Positions 28,336 through 37,857 of a stretch of 64,000 bases of DNA are shown here, one piece after another. Under the pieces are notes generated by a model, which had not been told where the DNA came from, made no database searches, and worked only from the letters and a program-made list of their open reading frames with translations. Source of the DNA: Theocolax elegans (taxonomy: Eukaryota > Arthropoda > Insecta > Hymenoptera > Cerocephalidae). The DNA lies in assembly GCA_026168455.1 (NCBI GenBank), contig CM047426.1:51629085-51693084 (forward strand), in the 5' to 3' direction. Within the stretch, counting starts at the first letter, position 1; the number at the start of each line of letters is the position of its first letter. The position numbers and the translations under genes are program-made.

Positions 28336-28985
28336 ACCCGGGATCGAGAGAGTAAATTGTCTGAAAGCCAATCTAGCAGACAGGCAGCTAAAACCAAATA
28401 ACCCGCGATAGAGAGAGAAAATTGCCGGAAATCCAATAAGCAGACGGGCAGCTAAAACCAACTAACCACGGAAATATAGGGTAAATTATCTGAAAACCAA
28501 TCTAGCAGACAGGCAGCTAAAACCAAATAATTTGGGATAGAGAGAGTAAATGATCTGAAAACTAATCTAGCAGGCAGGTCGCTAAAACCAAAAAATCCGG
28601 GATAGAGAGAATAAATTGTCGAAAAACCAATCTAGCAGACAGGCAGCTAAAGCCAAATAACAAGGGAAAGTGAGATTTAATATTCCAAACTCCAATCCAT
28701 CAGACTGGCAATTAAAATCTAATAACCCGGGAATGAGAGAATAAATTATCTGAAAGCTAACCTAGCAGGCAGGCAGCTAAAACCAAATAACCCGGGAAAG
28801 AATTTTAATATTTTGAAATCAAAGCTAGCCGATAGGCAGCAAAAACCAAATAACCCATGATAGATATAGTAATTTATCTGAAAACCAATCTAGCATACAG
28901 TAAACTAAAACCAAATAATTGGGGATAGAGTAAGTAAATTATCTGAAAACTAATCTAGCAGACTGGCAGCTAAAAGCAAATAACC

Positions 28986-29502
28986 CGGAGAGCATTTCAG
29001 ACAAAGTTATGGTGTTTTTAGGCAAATTTCTTAAAAAAAGAGAGTGAATTCATTTTATGAAAAAAACATAGTAACCGTATATTTGCATTCAAACAATATG
29101 GCACTAATATTTTTCTATAATACTAAAATATACTATTTAATGTTAGTTACTGATAATTTACAATCTATAAGCTGCTTACAAACACAAAATAGTAGGTATA
29201 AGCAGTTATACCTGTTATATAATTGGATTTATTGGAATTTTAATAAGTTTCAGGTATTTATTCAATTATATAACACGTATAACTGCATATACCTACTATT
29301 TTGTGTTTGTAAGCAGCTTTGAGATTGAAAAGTATCAGTAGCTAACATTAAATAGTATATTTTAGTATTATTGAAGAATATTAGTGCCATATTGTTTGAA
29401 TGCAAGTATACGGTTACTATGTTTTTTTCATAAAATGCATTCGCTCTCTTTTTTTAAGAAAGTTGCCTAAAAACACCATAACTTTGTCTGAAATGCTCTG
29501 CC
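28986..29502. mobile_element. Foldback (long inverted repeat) element, ~0.52 kb
   Basis: The two halves are reverse complements: about 28,986-29,226 pairs with 29,263-29,502, leaving a loop of about 36 bases. The outer ends read CGGAGAGCATTTCAG and CTGAAATGCTCTGCCG. It is AT-rich with no credible coding sequence, as expected for a non-autonomous MITE or foldback element. No clear target-site duplication is visible. Its left end is exactly the satellite boundary. The 92-codon plus-strand ORF inside it is a by-product. Confidence 0.85.
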
Positions 29503-29974
29503 GCACTCAAACTTTGCATCATTTTGAAGGTAATTAATCATCGATGAATTAGATTTGTGGATCGTAAAATATTTTTGATCGTACAACCCTTTTTTTTACT
29601 ACAAAGGTTTTTATTAATTATAACTATATTCAATGTGTTAAACTAATATAAATGAAATATTTCAACATATTCTTCTTGAAATTTATAAACTTTTTCAAAT
29701 TTAATGTATATAAGAAAAAATTGTTAGATTTTGAGTTATTATGTAATAAAAATGGCCAATCAGTGATTTTTTTCAAAAAATTCGATTTTGTGATGTGTTA
29801 CAGCTCTGGTACTAATTGAAATTTAGGTTTAAAAATTTAGCTACGCTCTATTCAAGTAATTTTTTACTGATTCCATATATTAAAACAAAATTCTATTTTT
29901 TAACTGGATCACTTCACATGGAATCTCCCATATACATATTACCGAATGAATCAATATTTTAATTAATTAAATCT
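29503..29974. other. AT-rich non-coding stretch
   Basis: Low-GC sequence with runs of A and T and no ORF, RNA gene or recognisable element. I see nothing further in it. Confidence 0.6.
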
Positions 29975-30520
29975 AGCAAATAGGCATATCTGTCTAATGC
30001 CACTACTTTAGTTTTCATTTCTAGCAGTATATTTAATTGTTAGACCGTTTTTCAATTACCGATTCAATTGAAATCCACAACCAGAACACTACGAGGCTCG
30101 CTCCCGCGTTTGCTCATTTGCGGGAGCGTGTCGTGCGGTGTCAAGTATATTTTCTACAGTAAAAATAAAATACATTAAAAATTAATTGGGCAAATAAGCA
30201 TATGTATACGATGACATTAGTCACATGTTACATCCAATCCTAGGAGAAAATTTATAAATTGTTTATAATTCTGATTCAGCTGAAATCAACGACCAAAACA
30301 CTACGAGGCACGTTCCCCCGTTTGCTCGTTTGCAGGAGCGTACCGCGCGGTATCGAATATATTTTCTACGAGAAAATGGAAATATTTTACATAACTAAAA
30401 TGGATAAATGGACCTGTGTTCTAGTCGGCACTGTTCAGGTTTTAATTCCTAGCAGTAGAAAAATGTTTAAATCGTTTATAATTCCGATTATAATTCGAAC
30501 TTGGTTATACGCGTATATTC
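29975..30520 (+). repeat. Diverged tandem repeat of ~210 bp carrying a GC-rich hairpin
   Basis: Three related units can be aligned: CTAGCAGTATATTTAATTG near 30,022, a unit with TTTATAAATTGTTTATAATT near 30,249, and CTAGCAGTAGAAAAATGTTT near 30,449. Each precedes an ATTC or GATTC segment. The first two are followed by ACACTACGAGG and a GC-rich block. In the first unit that block folds as GCTCCCGC with GCGGGAGC (near 30,097-30,126); the second unit has a decayed version. The surroundings are strongly AT-rich, so the GC-rich hairpin stands out. No coding signal. Confidence 0.6.
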
Positions 30521-30923
30521 GAAATAATATACATATGCGGTAGGAGTTCGTCAGTGTTGACATGTAAGTGAGAAAGAGAGCGAGAGGGGGGGGGGAGGCT
30601 GCGAGCATGCGAGCTAGCCATTATAGCCTCTAAATCAAAATATTTTGCTTTTTCGATCGTCATTGTTTTTCATAGTTTCCCTATTCCATGTTCCACGTCC
30701 TTGTTTTCCCGAAATAATAAGTAAATTATTTTTAATTTTGAAGTTATCGTTAATTGTGTTATTTTTAATTTGTTATATATGTTCTTTACTCAGTCGGTAA
30801 ACGTTACATAGAGAATTTTATTTTTATTTTTATATGATTTATTTTTCATATAAATGTCTAGCATTTATTGGATTTTGAAAAACACAAATATATGCAAATA
30901 ATTCACATAATTGATTAGGAAAC
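30521..30923. other. AT-rich non-coding stretch with a G-run
   Basis: A purine tract with ten consecutive Gs at about 30,585-30,595 lies in otherwise AT-rich DNA. Nothing else can be supported. Confidence 0.5.
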
Positions 30924-31493
30924 TTATAATGCTTCCTCTAAACATTTATTCCATTCTTCATGAATGTTAATTAAATGTCTCGCTTTGGTAGCTGCAAAAA
31001 TTGTTGAATGTTCATAGTCATTTACTGTACGTAAATCTGCAAAAGAAGTTGCAACCACGTACAAGTAATAGCTAGTAGCATTCCTGAAAAAATATTTTTC
31101 TTTTAATTTTATTATAATTTTATATCAACATATGCACAATCATGACAATATTTAAACACGTATTTAATGCATGAAATTGTAGAACAAATTTCAACATTAA
31201 TGTGAGCATTAACTTTTAGTAATAAATATGAATCATAAGAAACTGTAAAAGAATTATCAATGTATTTATTATTAGAAAACTTAACTATTCTTCCATCATC
31301 ACCTGTGCGATATAGAGGATAGCCATTAGTATTAATAGTGATTGATCATTAAATTTTTTAGGAAACTTTTAGTGCATATATTGTTTAATTTGTCTATACA
31401 TGATGAATTTATATTTTGTTTTCCTCTGGGTCCATTAACCATGTGATTTTTAATCATAATATATTTTGGATTTTTTGATTCGTCTAGAATTTC
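30924..31493 (-). pseudogene. Helitron replicase/helicase (Rep-Hel) fragment, decayed
   Basis: Conceptual minus-strand translation shows pieces of the Helitron_like_N domain. From about 31,493 down there is MVNGPRG, then CTKSFLK. After a frame change there is NGYPLYRTGDDGRIVKF and then YLLLKVNAHINVEIC, ending with KYVFKY. A third piece, from about 31,086 to a stop at 30,924-30,926, reads SFADLRTVNDYE and then EEWNKCLEEAL, which matches the region between the Rep and helicase parts of full-length Helitron proteins. Several hundred residues are missing between the second and third pieces. No helicase Walker motifs or Rep HUH motif lie in this stretch. Rolling-circle replication is the family's role; this copy cannot carry it out. 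Assignment is from motif memory, without a database search. Confidence 0.72.
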
Positions 31494-32199
31494 TTTTTTT
31501 TTACGTAACGTAGAAAAATAAAAGGAAATAAATTTAAATTGAAATAGAGGTTTCCTGTTTTAGTACGCGTATAGCGTCAAGGATGGGTGGCAATTTCCCT
31601 CGTTATAGCACAGGTTATAGACCCTTCCGAAATATATGTGCATGGGTGAGTCTGAGGTGCAACAATGAGCGAAGGCGAGGTAAGGAATATAACCAACCTT
31701 AATCGGACGGGAGATCTACAGCTGACCGGAGGCTGAAACTGCTTTGCTGTCTCTCTCGCTCTCGTTGAACTTAGACGCAGCGGCTCTCGTACAATATACA
31801 TGCGGTACAGACTAGTCGGAATTTAAAGGGATACGAAATGACAGGTGTGTAATGATTTAATGAGAAAATAACTTTCGATTCTCTTGCTTTATTTCGCGTT
31901 AAGTTTACGGGTTGTTTTTGAATACAAGAATTACTTTACTAAAGGAAAGACTAAGGTGCAAGAGCCTAACTCCCGGCGCGACATCCCTATTTATAGCAAG
32001 GGTTTGGGGTGGAGTTTTGGTTCTTCTTAACCAATTAGACTTGGTTACATGGTTGTACATTACTTAATTAATTTATTTTTTTGTCGTGCGTGTTCTAATT
32101 AAGTTATTGGCTAGAATTGAAGGCGGTTCCTGACTTGACGAAAATATCCTACTCTTTATGTGTAATGAGCGTGCACGTGTGGGTGCTTTTTTTTGAGGA
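31494..32199. other. Non-coding stretch, no gene recognised
   Basis: Mixed-composition sequence with short minus-strand ORFs (up to 74 codons near 31,577-31,801) that resemble no protein family I know. The 31,550-32,000 part is less AT-rich than its surroundings and could be an unrecognised repeat. No RNA gene or element end is visible. Confidence 0.4.
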
Positions 32200-32450
32200 G
32201 GCCGTTAAAATGCTCTTTACGCACGGAGTGTGGGGCTCGATCAGCGTGACCCATACCCACTAGAAAGCCACCATGCCATTGGTATTGGCAGGGCTCCTCC
32301 TCTCGACTGATCTTCCCCCCCTCCGAAACCGCCGTAAGGCATTACTTCGAGAGGGGCAGTCATACCACGTTAGGCCCTTCGTGATCGGCAATCATCTCAC
32401 TGTCTCGTGCATGCGGAGCGGCTATTAATGCCGCCCCTGTTACGCTCTTC
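32200..32450 (-). other. Probable 3' untranslated region of the R1-type LINE
   Basis: It lies directly downstream of the LINE coding sequence on the minus strand, has a similar GC content to it and holds no ORF. The exact 3' end and any A-tail cannot be fixed; a T-rich run near 32,188-32,195 on the plus strand is a candidate. Confidence 0.4.
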
Positions 32451-33545
32451 TTATGTTCTGATATGGTTCAGCCGCCCCACAATGGATGCTGCGAAGGTCA
32501 CCACGGCATTCCAACCTTCTTGCGAACCAACAATACACATCCCGATGTCCTCTGATGTCAAAGGTCCCTTCCAAAAGGTTTGGAAATCACCATTTTCTTC
32601 CGCGAACCGAGGACACCAGGACATGATGTGCTTCACGTCTTCGTCGACACCAGGGCAAGTCGGGCACTCCGCACTCTAGTATATACCGATGCGGTGCAGG
32701 TAACTGCGAAGACACCCATGCCCAGTAAGCACCTGGGTCAGGTGGAAGGTGACGAATCCGTGTTTCCTACTCGTCCACTTGGCGACATCTCGGATGACGT
32801 GGTGGGTCCAGCGACCTTCGCTTGCTGAATCCCATCTCTGCTGCCACAGTCCGATGGTCCTGTTTGACCACCGACTACTACTACCACGTGCTGTTTCGCT
32901 GCTGTTTTCTAAGGTACGGCGATCTTTTCTGTACATCTCAGCCCTCTCTATCGCCAAAAGATCGATGGGTGGAATTCCCGCGATCACCGAGAGGGCTATA
33001 TCTGACACGGTTCTATAAGCATGAGCCAACCTTAGTGTGGCTATTCTGCAGGCTCGCCGACAGGATGCATCGAAGCTCAGATTACTTCTTAGTGCATCCG
33101 CCCAAATCGGGGCTCCATATAAAATTACCGAGCTTACCACTGTCGCTAAGAGGGCTCGACATGGCTGCTTTGGCCCTCCGATATTGGGCATTATGCCCGA
33201 CAAAGCTTTAGCCACTCCTGCGGCTTTCGACCCTGCAGTCTGTAGGTGTTCCTTGAATGTTAGCCGCACATCCAAGACGACTCCTACGTATGTCACCGTG
33301 TCCGCCGATCTTATACGCTTATTATTTACAGTAAAGATGGCGTACCTCGTTTGCTTCGTTCTGGAGAAAAGTACCGCCTCGGTCTTTTCGGCCGCCAGAC
33401 ATAGCCCATGGGTGCTCAACCATGCAGCCACTACCGCGATAGAGACATCTCCGAGATATTGTGTACCCATACGCATCTAACGTCGGCGCCCGCAGGTCTA
33501 ACGGGACATCACCAAGCCACTTCGTTGCCCAAGACAAGGCCAAGG
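32451..33545 (-). pseudogene. R1-type non-LTR retrotransposon, C-terminal part of ORF2
   Basis: A 266-codon minus-strand frame (33,476 to 32,676) resembles the region after the reverse transcriptase catalytic core of R1-clade ORF2. It shows KTEAVLFSR near residue 35, then TYVGVVLDVRLTFKEH near residues 61-77, then the alpha-helical stretch with YGAPIWADAL. The same frame continues past an in-frame TAG at 32,676-32,678 into a CCHC-like zinc motif, with CPTC followed by KHIMSWC, and ends at 32,451. The endonuclease domain and the catalytic YADD part are absent, so the copy is 5'-truncated, as is usual for LINEs. Above 33,476 the reading frame becomes uncertain before (TA)-rich DNA. No intact neighbour suggests recent activity. 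R1 elements usually insert in 28S rDNA; no rDNA is seen here. Confidence 0.82.
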
Positions 33546-33596
33546 CAGACCTTCGTTCCTTACCATATATATATACTTATATATATATATGGTAAG

Positions 33597-34613
33597 GGGT
33601 GGTTCTCTGTGACATCGAAGATGAAAAAAATAAATATTGCTATAACTGTGGGAATATGTTTTAGAGGTATCCAGTAGTTCTCCTGAATTTTTTCAGATTT
33701 TTTCTGGGCCATTATTTTAAGTTACAGAGAGTCAAAGTTGACATTTTAGCACTTTTTTGCATTATATGCCCATTTTCATGAATTTTTAGCTCCCAGGGGA
33801 TGCATTTTTCACTAAAAACATAGGTATGACTTTTTTTGTAAAATTTTCCGAACTTTTCATAAAAAATACTTTTAAATACATAAATGTATGCTGCCACACT
33901 CTTGTAAGCCATTTAAACCTTAAATAGTGAAAATCAGCAATTCTGCTCCGGACTCTGGTAACCTAATACTGTCTAAAAGATGTCTTTTTATAGTCAGAAA
34001 CTGCCTAAAAATTTCCAGAGTGGGTCTAAATCATTATGATCACTTATGGTCAAAATATCCGGGAAAGGTGCCCGAAATATTAATAGAAATGTATATTTGT
34101 TGCCTTATAACGATGAATCTAGTAGCATGATCATTGCAAAAAAATTTATGCACTTACCTTGGAATAGTAGAAAAGTATCTCCACTTGTTTCAGTATCCAT
34201 CTAATCCCCTGTAAGCTGCTAAAAGTACTGATCTTTTAGACAGTATTAGGTTACCAGAGTCCGGAGCAGAATTGCTGATTTTCACTATTTAAGGTTTAAA
34301 TGACTTACAAGAGTGTGACAGCATACATTTATGTCTTTAAAAGTATTTTTTATGAAAAGTTCGGAAAATTTTACAAAAAAAGTCATACTTATGTTTTTAG
34401 TGAAAAATGCATCCCCTGGGAGCTAAAAATTCATGAAAATGGGCATATAATGCAAAAAAGTGCTAAAATGTCAACTTTGACTCTCTGTAACTTAAAATAA
34501 TGGCCCAGAAAAAATCTGAAAAAATTCAGGAGAACTACTGGATACCTCTAAAACATATTCCCACAGTTATAGCAATATTTATTTTTTTCATCTTCGATAT
34601 CACAGAGAACCAC

Positions 34614-34615
<2 letters not shown>
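33597..34615. mobile_element. Foldback element, ~1.02 kb, family FB-A (complete copy)
   Basis: Two arms of about 385 bases (33,597-33,981 and 34,231-34,615) are reverse complements with few mismatches, separated by a 249-base unique spacer. The outer ends read GGGTGGTTCTCTGTGACATC and its complement. The element is flanked on both sides by (TA)n, suggesting insertion into a TA microsatellite. The 66-codon ORFs on both strands are mirror images from the arms and are not credible genes. Two truncated relatives (left arm plus spacer) lie at 54,074 and 55,886. Confidence 0.9.

Positions 34616-34653
<38 letters not shown>
34616..34653. repeat. (TA)n microsatellite
   Basis: An alternating TA run of nearly 40 bases forms the right flank of the foldback element. 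A matching TA-rich run lies at about 33,565-33,590 on its left. Confidence 0.95.
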
Positions 34654-35255
34654 TGTGACGTTGTAAAATATACAGTCGCAGGTAGCGAATCCCTCGCTGG
34701 CGGACCAAAGTGCAGCGATGCACTTGTAAATAAATAGTAATACCCACGGTACGGGTGTGTTCTAGCGAGAAAAGACGCGGCCGATACTCGACGGTAACAC
34801 GCGGTTTCCGAGTCAGACCACGGCCGAGAGGTATCGTGCGACAAGGACCGAGACCAGGTCGTCTCACGATACCTGGCGATTCCGCTGCTGATGTCGACAA
34901 GACGGGAGGTTAGGCGGCGCCCTAACCTCAACCGTTAGACGTGCTCAGCAGACGACGACGGTTGAGATGGCGCATGGGTGCGCACACGCCCGAACTACGT
35001 ACAACTAGTCGGGAGAGCCAGGGTGCTCCCGCACCTTACACCCCACCTTATACCCGTACCACGTGCGACACTAGGCGAGGTGCGCGGAAAGGAGAGAATC
35101 ACGCGAGCAGCGAGAGTATTGCGCGCGCGAAGAGCTCGAGTGAGCGACCGTAAGTGGGATTATGGGAGAGAGCGCGCGGAGTGAGGGGGAGCGCGCGAGT
35201 AGAGTAGGAGTCGCGGTATACCTAATGTATGCGTGCGAAGGTATACCGCGGCATA
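34654..35255 (+). mobile_element. Possible LTR fragment, GC-rich
   Basis: It begins TGTGACGTTG immediately after the microsatellite, the same TGTGACG start as the LTR at 52,073. It is markedly more GC-rich than the AT-rich DNA on both sides and has no credible protein. No matching CGTCACA end, primer binding site or second copy is visible, so it may be a truncated LTR or another GC-rich repeat. A hairpin-forming pair CGGTATACC and GGTATACCG lies at about 35,214-35,249. Confidence 0.35.
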
Positions 35256-35879
35256 ATAGAATATATATATATATAGACGGTGCGCGCACACCTACACTAC
35301 CGATCATAAATTTCCGAAAATTTTTTGTAAAACAGGTAATAGTTTAAGCAGTAATAACTCCGGTTCTATTGATCGCAGAGTAAAAATAAAAAAGGCAAAC
35401 TAAAGGGCAATCCAAATACTAACTTTCCATGTTTTTAAAAAAATTTTAAATTGATTTTTATAGTTTTTATTTTGCTGTAAGTAATGAAGACTTTTCTACA
35501 ATTTTTCAAATTTTTTCAATCACTTGTAATTTTTTTAAATATGAAGATAATTGAAAAATTCAAACGGGAAATGAAAGATCATAAAAAAGTGTTAAAGTTT
35601 TTACTCTACATTTTTTTCGATACGTTGTGTATTAAAAAAGTTACAAGTGATTGAACATTATACCTTTTCCAAAAAATTTTATTATTTATTATTAAATTTA
35701 TTATTGTATGTATGATTACCGTACTATCCTTTTTCGAAATATTTCGAAATAGCGAAATATTCCTCCATCCCCACCGTCGTGCCGCTGATGGCACGGGGAG
35801 GTCTTCCGGACGTCGACGGAAAATTCGTCGAGTCGGGCTCAGGTTTGGTTTCCATCTATTAATCAGAGGAAAAAGCAGT
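35256..35879. other. AT-rich non-coding stretch with a short inverted repeat
   Basis: Mostly A/T-run sequence. A roughly 20-base inverted repeat (TCAATCACTTGTAA near 35,517 and TTACAAGTGATTGA near 35,640) spans about 140 bases and may mark a decayed small element. The expected 3' LTR of the adjacent minus-strand Gypsy element is not recognisable here, so that element is truncated at its 3' end. No gene seen. Confidence 0.5.
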
Positions 35880-36908
35880 TTAATTATCGCTATCCTTTTC
35901 CCGCTTCGATTGCGCCCGCGTTTTCCTAACGATTACCGATGGTCCGGTTCCCCCGACTACGTGTTCTACGTCGTTCATTTCTACACTGCGATACGCTATC
36001 TTACTACCGTGGGGTCTCGCTACGGCTTTCGCGGATTTTCGCGGACGGCCGCGTTTTCGTACATCCGGGTCGCGCGTCGCCCCTTCTCCCACGATGTCCC
36101 TCGGCGGATGTTCTTCATCAACGTCGAGGCTCGGAGAGATGCAGTCATTTAGGTGTTCGGCGTGTGCCAGGTCGGTCACTTTACCTTCATTATCCAACAA
36201 CGTGTAATTATTGGATCCTGGTTGGCCTATTATGATATACGGACCTGTCGCGTTTGGAGCCAGCTTAGCCGAAATACCCTGAGCTGCTGAGGACAGGACT
36301 CTGTTCTTTTTCCACACCAGATCTCCTCCGGTGAAAGGTGTGTCCCTCCTTTTGGCGTTGTAGTAGCTTGCTTGCCGCTCATGCTGTCGATCTGAGCGTG
36401 CGGCTGCAGACTCATGTACTTCCCTGAGCTTTCGAAGTCGCTCTTGCCACAATTCTATTTTATGGTGCTGCTCCTCTTCTATGCCAGCCTGATCTTGATT
36501 CCTCTTGGGATGAGGCATAGGCTGTCGCCCGTAATTTAACATTGCCGGAGTTGTACCCGTAGACTCGTGTACGGTGTTGTTTAGTGATAATACAAGCTCC
36601 GGTAATTTCTCGTCCCAGGTATTGTGGTTTTCCTCTATGAAAGCCACAATCCTGGTTTTCAATGTTCGGTTGACACGATCAACCGGGTTCGCTTGGGGAA
36701 AATATGGCGGAGTGGTGGTATGATGTATCCCCACCTCTTGTAGGTATTCGTCGACGGCCTTATTCTTGAATTCGGTACCGTTATCCGACAAAAATACCTC
36801 AGGAGTACCAAACCGTAAAACTATTCTCTCTTTGAACTCCTTGAGAATGATTTTCGCGTTGGCTTTACGAATGGGTACACACTCCGCCCACCGGGTGAAT
36901 AGATTCAA
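35880..36908 (-). pseudogene. Ty3/Gypsy integrase, catalytic core and C-terminal domain
   Basis: A 342-codon open frame. The core has the NLFTRWAEC stretch near residue 2, then SDNGTEF (second catalytic Asp at residue 42), then PQANPVDRVNRTLK. Family members have Glu where this copy has Asp at residue 77, so the DDE triad is altered. Residues 85-130 are the usual VLSLNN and TPAMLNYGRQP region. A C-terminal barrel-like domain near residues 190-260 has GDLVWKKNRVLS and ISAKLAPNATGPY, followed by a basic tail. In the family the enzyme inserts the cDNA into host chromosomes. The upstream zinc-binding part is decayed, and no LTR follows downstream. Confidence 0.9.
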
Positions 36909-37857
36909 GAATACGAGGATGTATTCGTATCCGCCCTTGCTCCGTACAAAGGGTCAGGTGATATCCCCTGCCACGACTTGCCAGGGACGTTCGACCGTGC
37001 GTTTTCCCATCAGTCCTGCAGGTGGTCGCTGATCCACCATGCATTGTTGACAGACGAGACAGCGGCGCACGTAGTCCTACACGTCGGCGTAATAACCTGG
37101 TCAGTAGTAATACTTAGCCAGACTGGCAAACGTCTTCTCACGTCCAGCATGGCCAGACGTAGGAGAGTCGTGGCTTTCCTCGAGGACCACTTTTCAGTGT
37201 TCCTTTGGAATCACTAACTTCCACGCGTCCTCGTCTCCGAGTGTTTCATCGATTAACTCGTTTGGCTTGTAAAAGTATAATCATCCTCCGACACACTTCC
37301 CACGAGGAAAATCCCTTGGACTGGATTTTACTCGTTTCAGCTAATTCTGAAACCACTCGTCTTGGGACTCCTCTACCCAAGATATTGCGTGGATGGCGAG
37401 GGCCTCCTCCTCGCTCATCCGCGATAGCGCGTCGGGTACGTAGTTCAGGGCGCCCTTCCGATGCTCCACATCAAAGCTGTGTCCCTGCAACTCTAGTGCT
37501 CATCGCGCTAATCTACCCGTTGGGCTGTGTACGCAGCCAACGTAAGCTACTGTGGTCGGTTATAACGCGAAAATGATAGCCTTCTATATAAGGTCTCTAT
37601 TTACCAATCGCCCATATAACCGCCAGGCACTCCCGTTCCGTAACGCTATAATTGCGTTCGGTCTGGTTTAACGTCCTGCTGGCGAATTCCAGTACTCTCT
37701 CTTCCCCATTAATCACCTGGAGAAGTACTGCGCCAATGTGTCGCTTGCATCCGTCTGTATAACGAACTGCACGTCGAACTCCGGCCTCGCTAGGACGGGA
37801 GCAGTTGCGATCAGCGCCTTAATCTGATCGAATGCCTGTTGCTGCTCCTCGAGCCAT
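36909..37857 (-). pseudogene. Ty3/Gypsy RNase H and integrase zinc-finger region, broken
   Basis: No long frame survives, but minus-strand translation in changing frames shows RNase H landmarks: a TEREC motif near 37,650, TDHSS near 37,560 and VPDALSR near 37,430. Further down are remains of the HHCC zinc-binding region of integrase (CLVCQQ near 37,040). Several stops (TAG, TGA) and frameshifts lie between them. It links the reverse transcriptase frame to the integrase frame in the normal Gypsy order, which confirms that both belong to one element. Confidence 0.8.

Larger units (their letters stand above)
1..28985. repeat. Satellite array of a ~65-bp monomer with several subtypes
   Basis: The whole stretch, apart from three SINE insertions, is made of diverged head-to-tail monomers of about 60 to 67 bp. 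Nearly all share a core reading ATCTAGCAGACAGGCAGCTA and then AAAACCAAATAA. The other half of the monomer defines subtypes: CCCGGGATAGAGAGAG (for example at 16,284), CCCTGGAAATATAGGG (7,358), CACGGGAAAATGAGATTT (5,945), CCCGGGAAAGAGTTTTAA (475) and TTTGGGATAGAGAGAG (2,547), plus a CCTGGGAATGAGAGAA form and a form containing TATAGATATAGTAATTTA. The array is already in progress at base 1, so its left end is outside the window; its right end abuts a foldback element. I see no coding function. Minus-strand ORFs of 60 to 136 codons arise only because the monomer lacks stops in some frames. Confidence 0.97.

Noticed and set aside
1..28985. A CRISPR-like array, from regular short repeats
   Set aside because: The whole 65-base unit is repeated and varies throughout; there are no unique spacers of constant length, and the context is eukaryotic transposon DNA.
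31493..31515. A SINE remnant, from a T-run followed by TACGTAACGT as in the family-1 tail
   Set aside because: Only about ten bases match beyond the homopolymer, and the CGTCGCT stem and the rest of the tail are absent.
32580..33480. Plus-strand ORFs of 82 to 147 codons across the R1 region
   Set aside because: They are antisense to the recognised reverse transcriptase-derived frame and have no motifs of their own.
33712..34500. 66-codon ORF repeated at 33.7, 34.3, 54.2 and 56.0 kb as a conserved small gene
   Set aside because: It lies inside the foldback arms and is repeated only because the arms are; there is no evidence of coding constraint.
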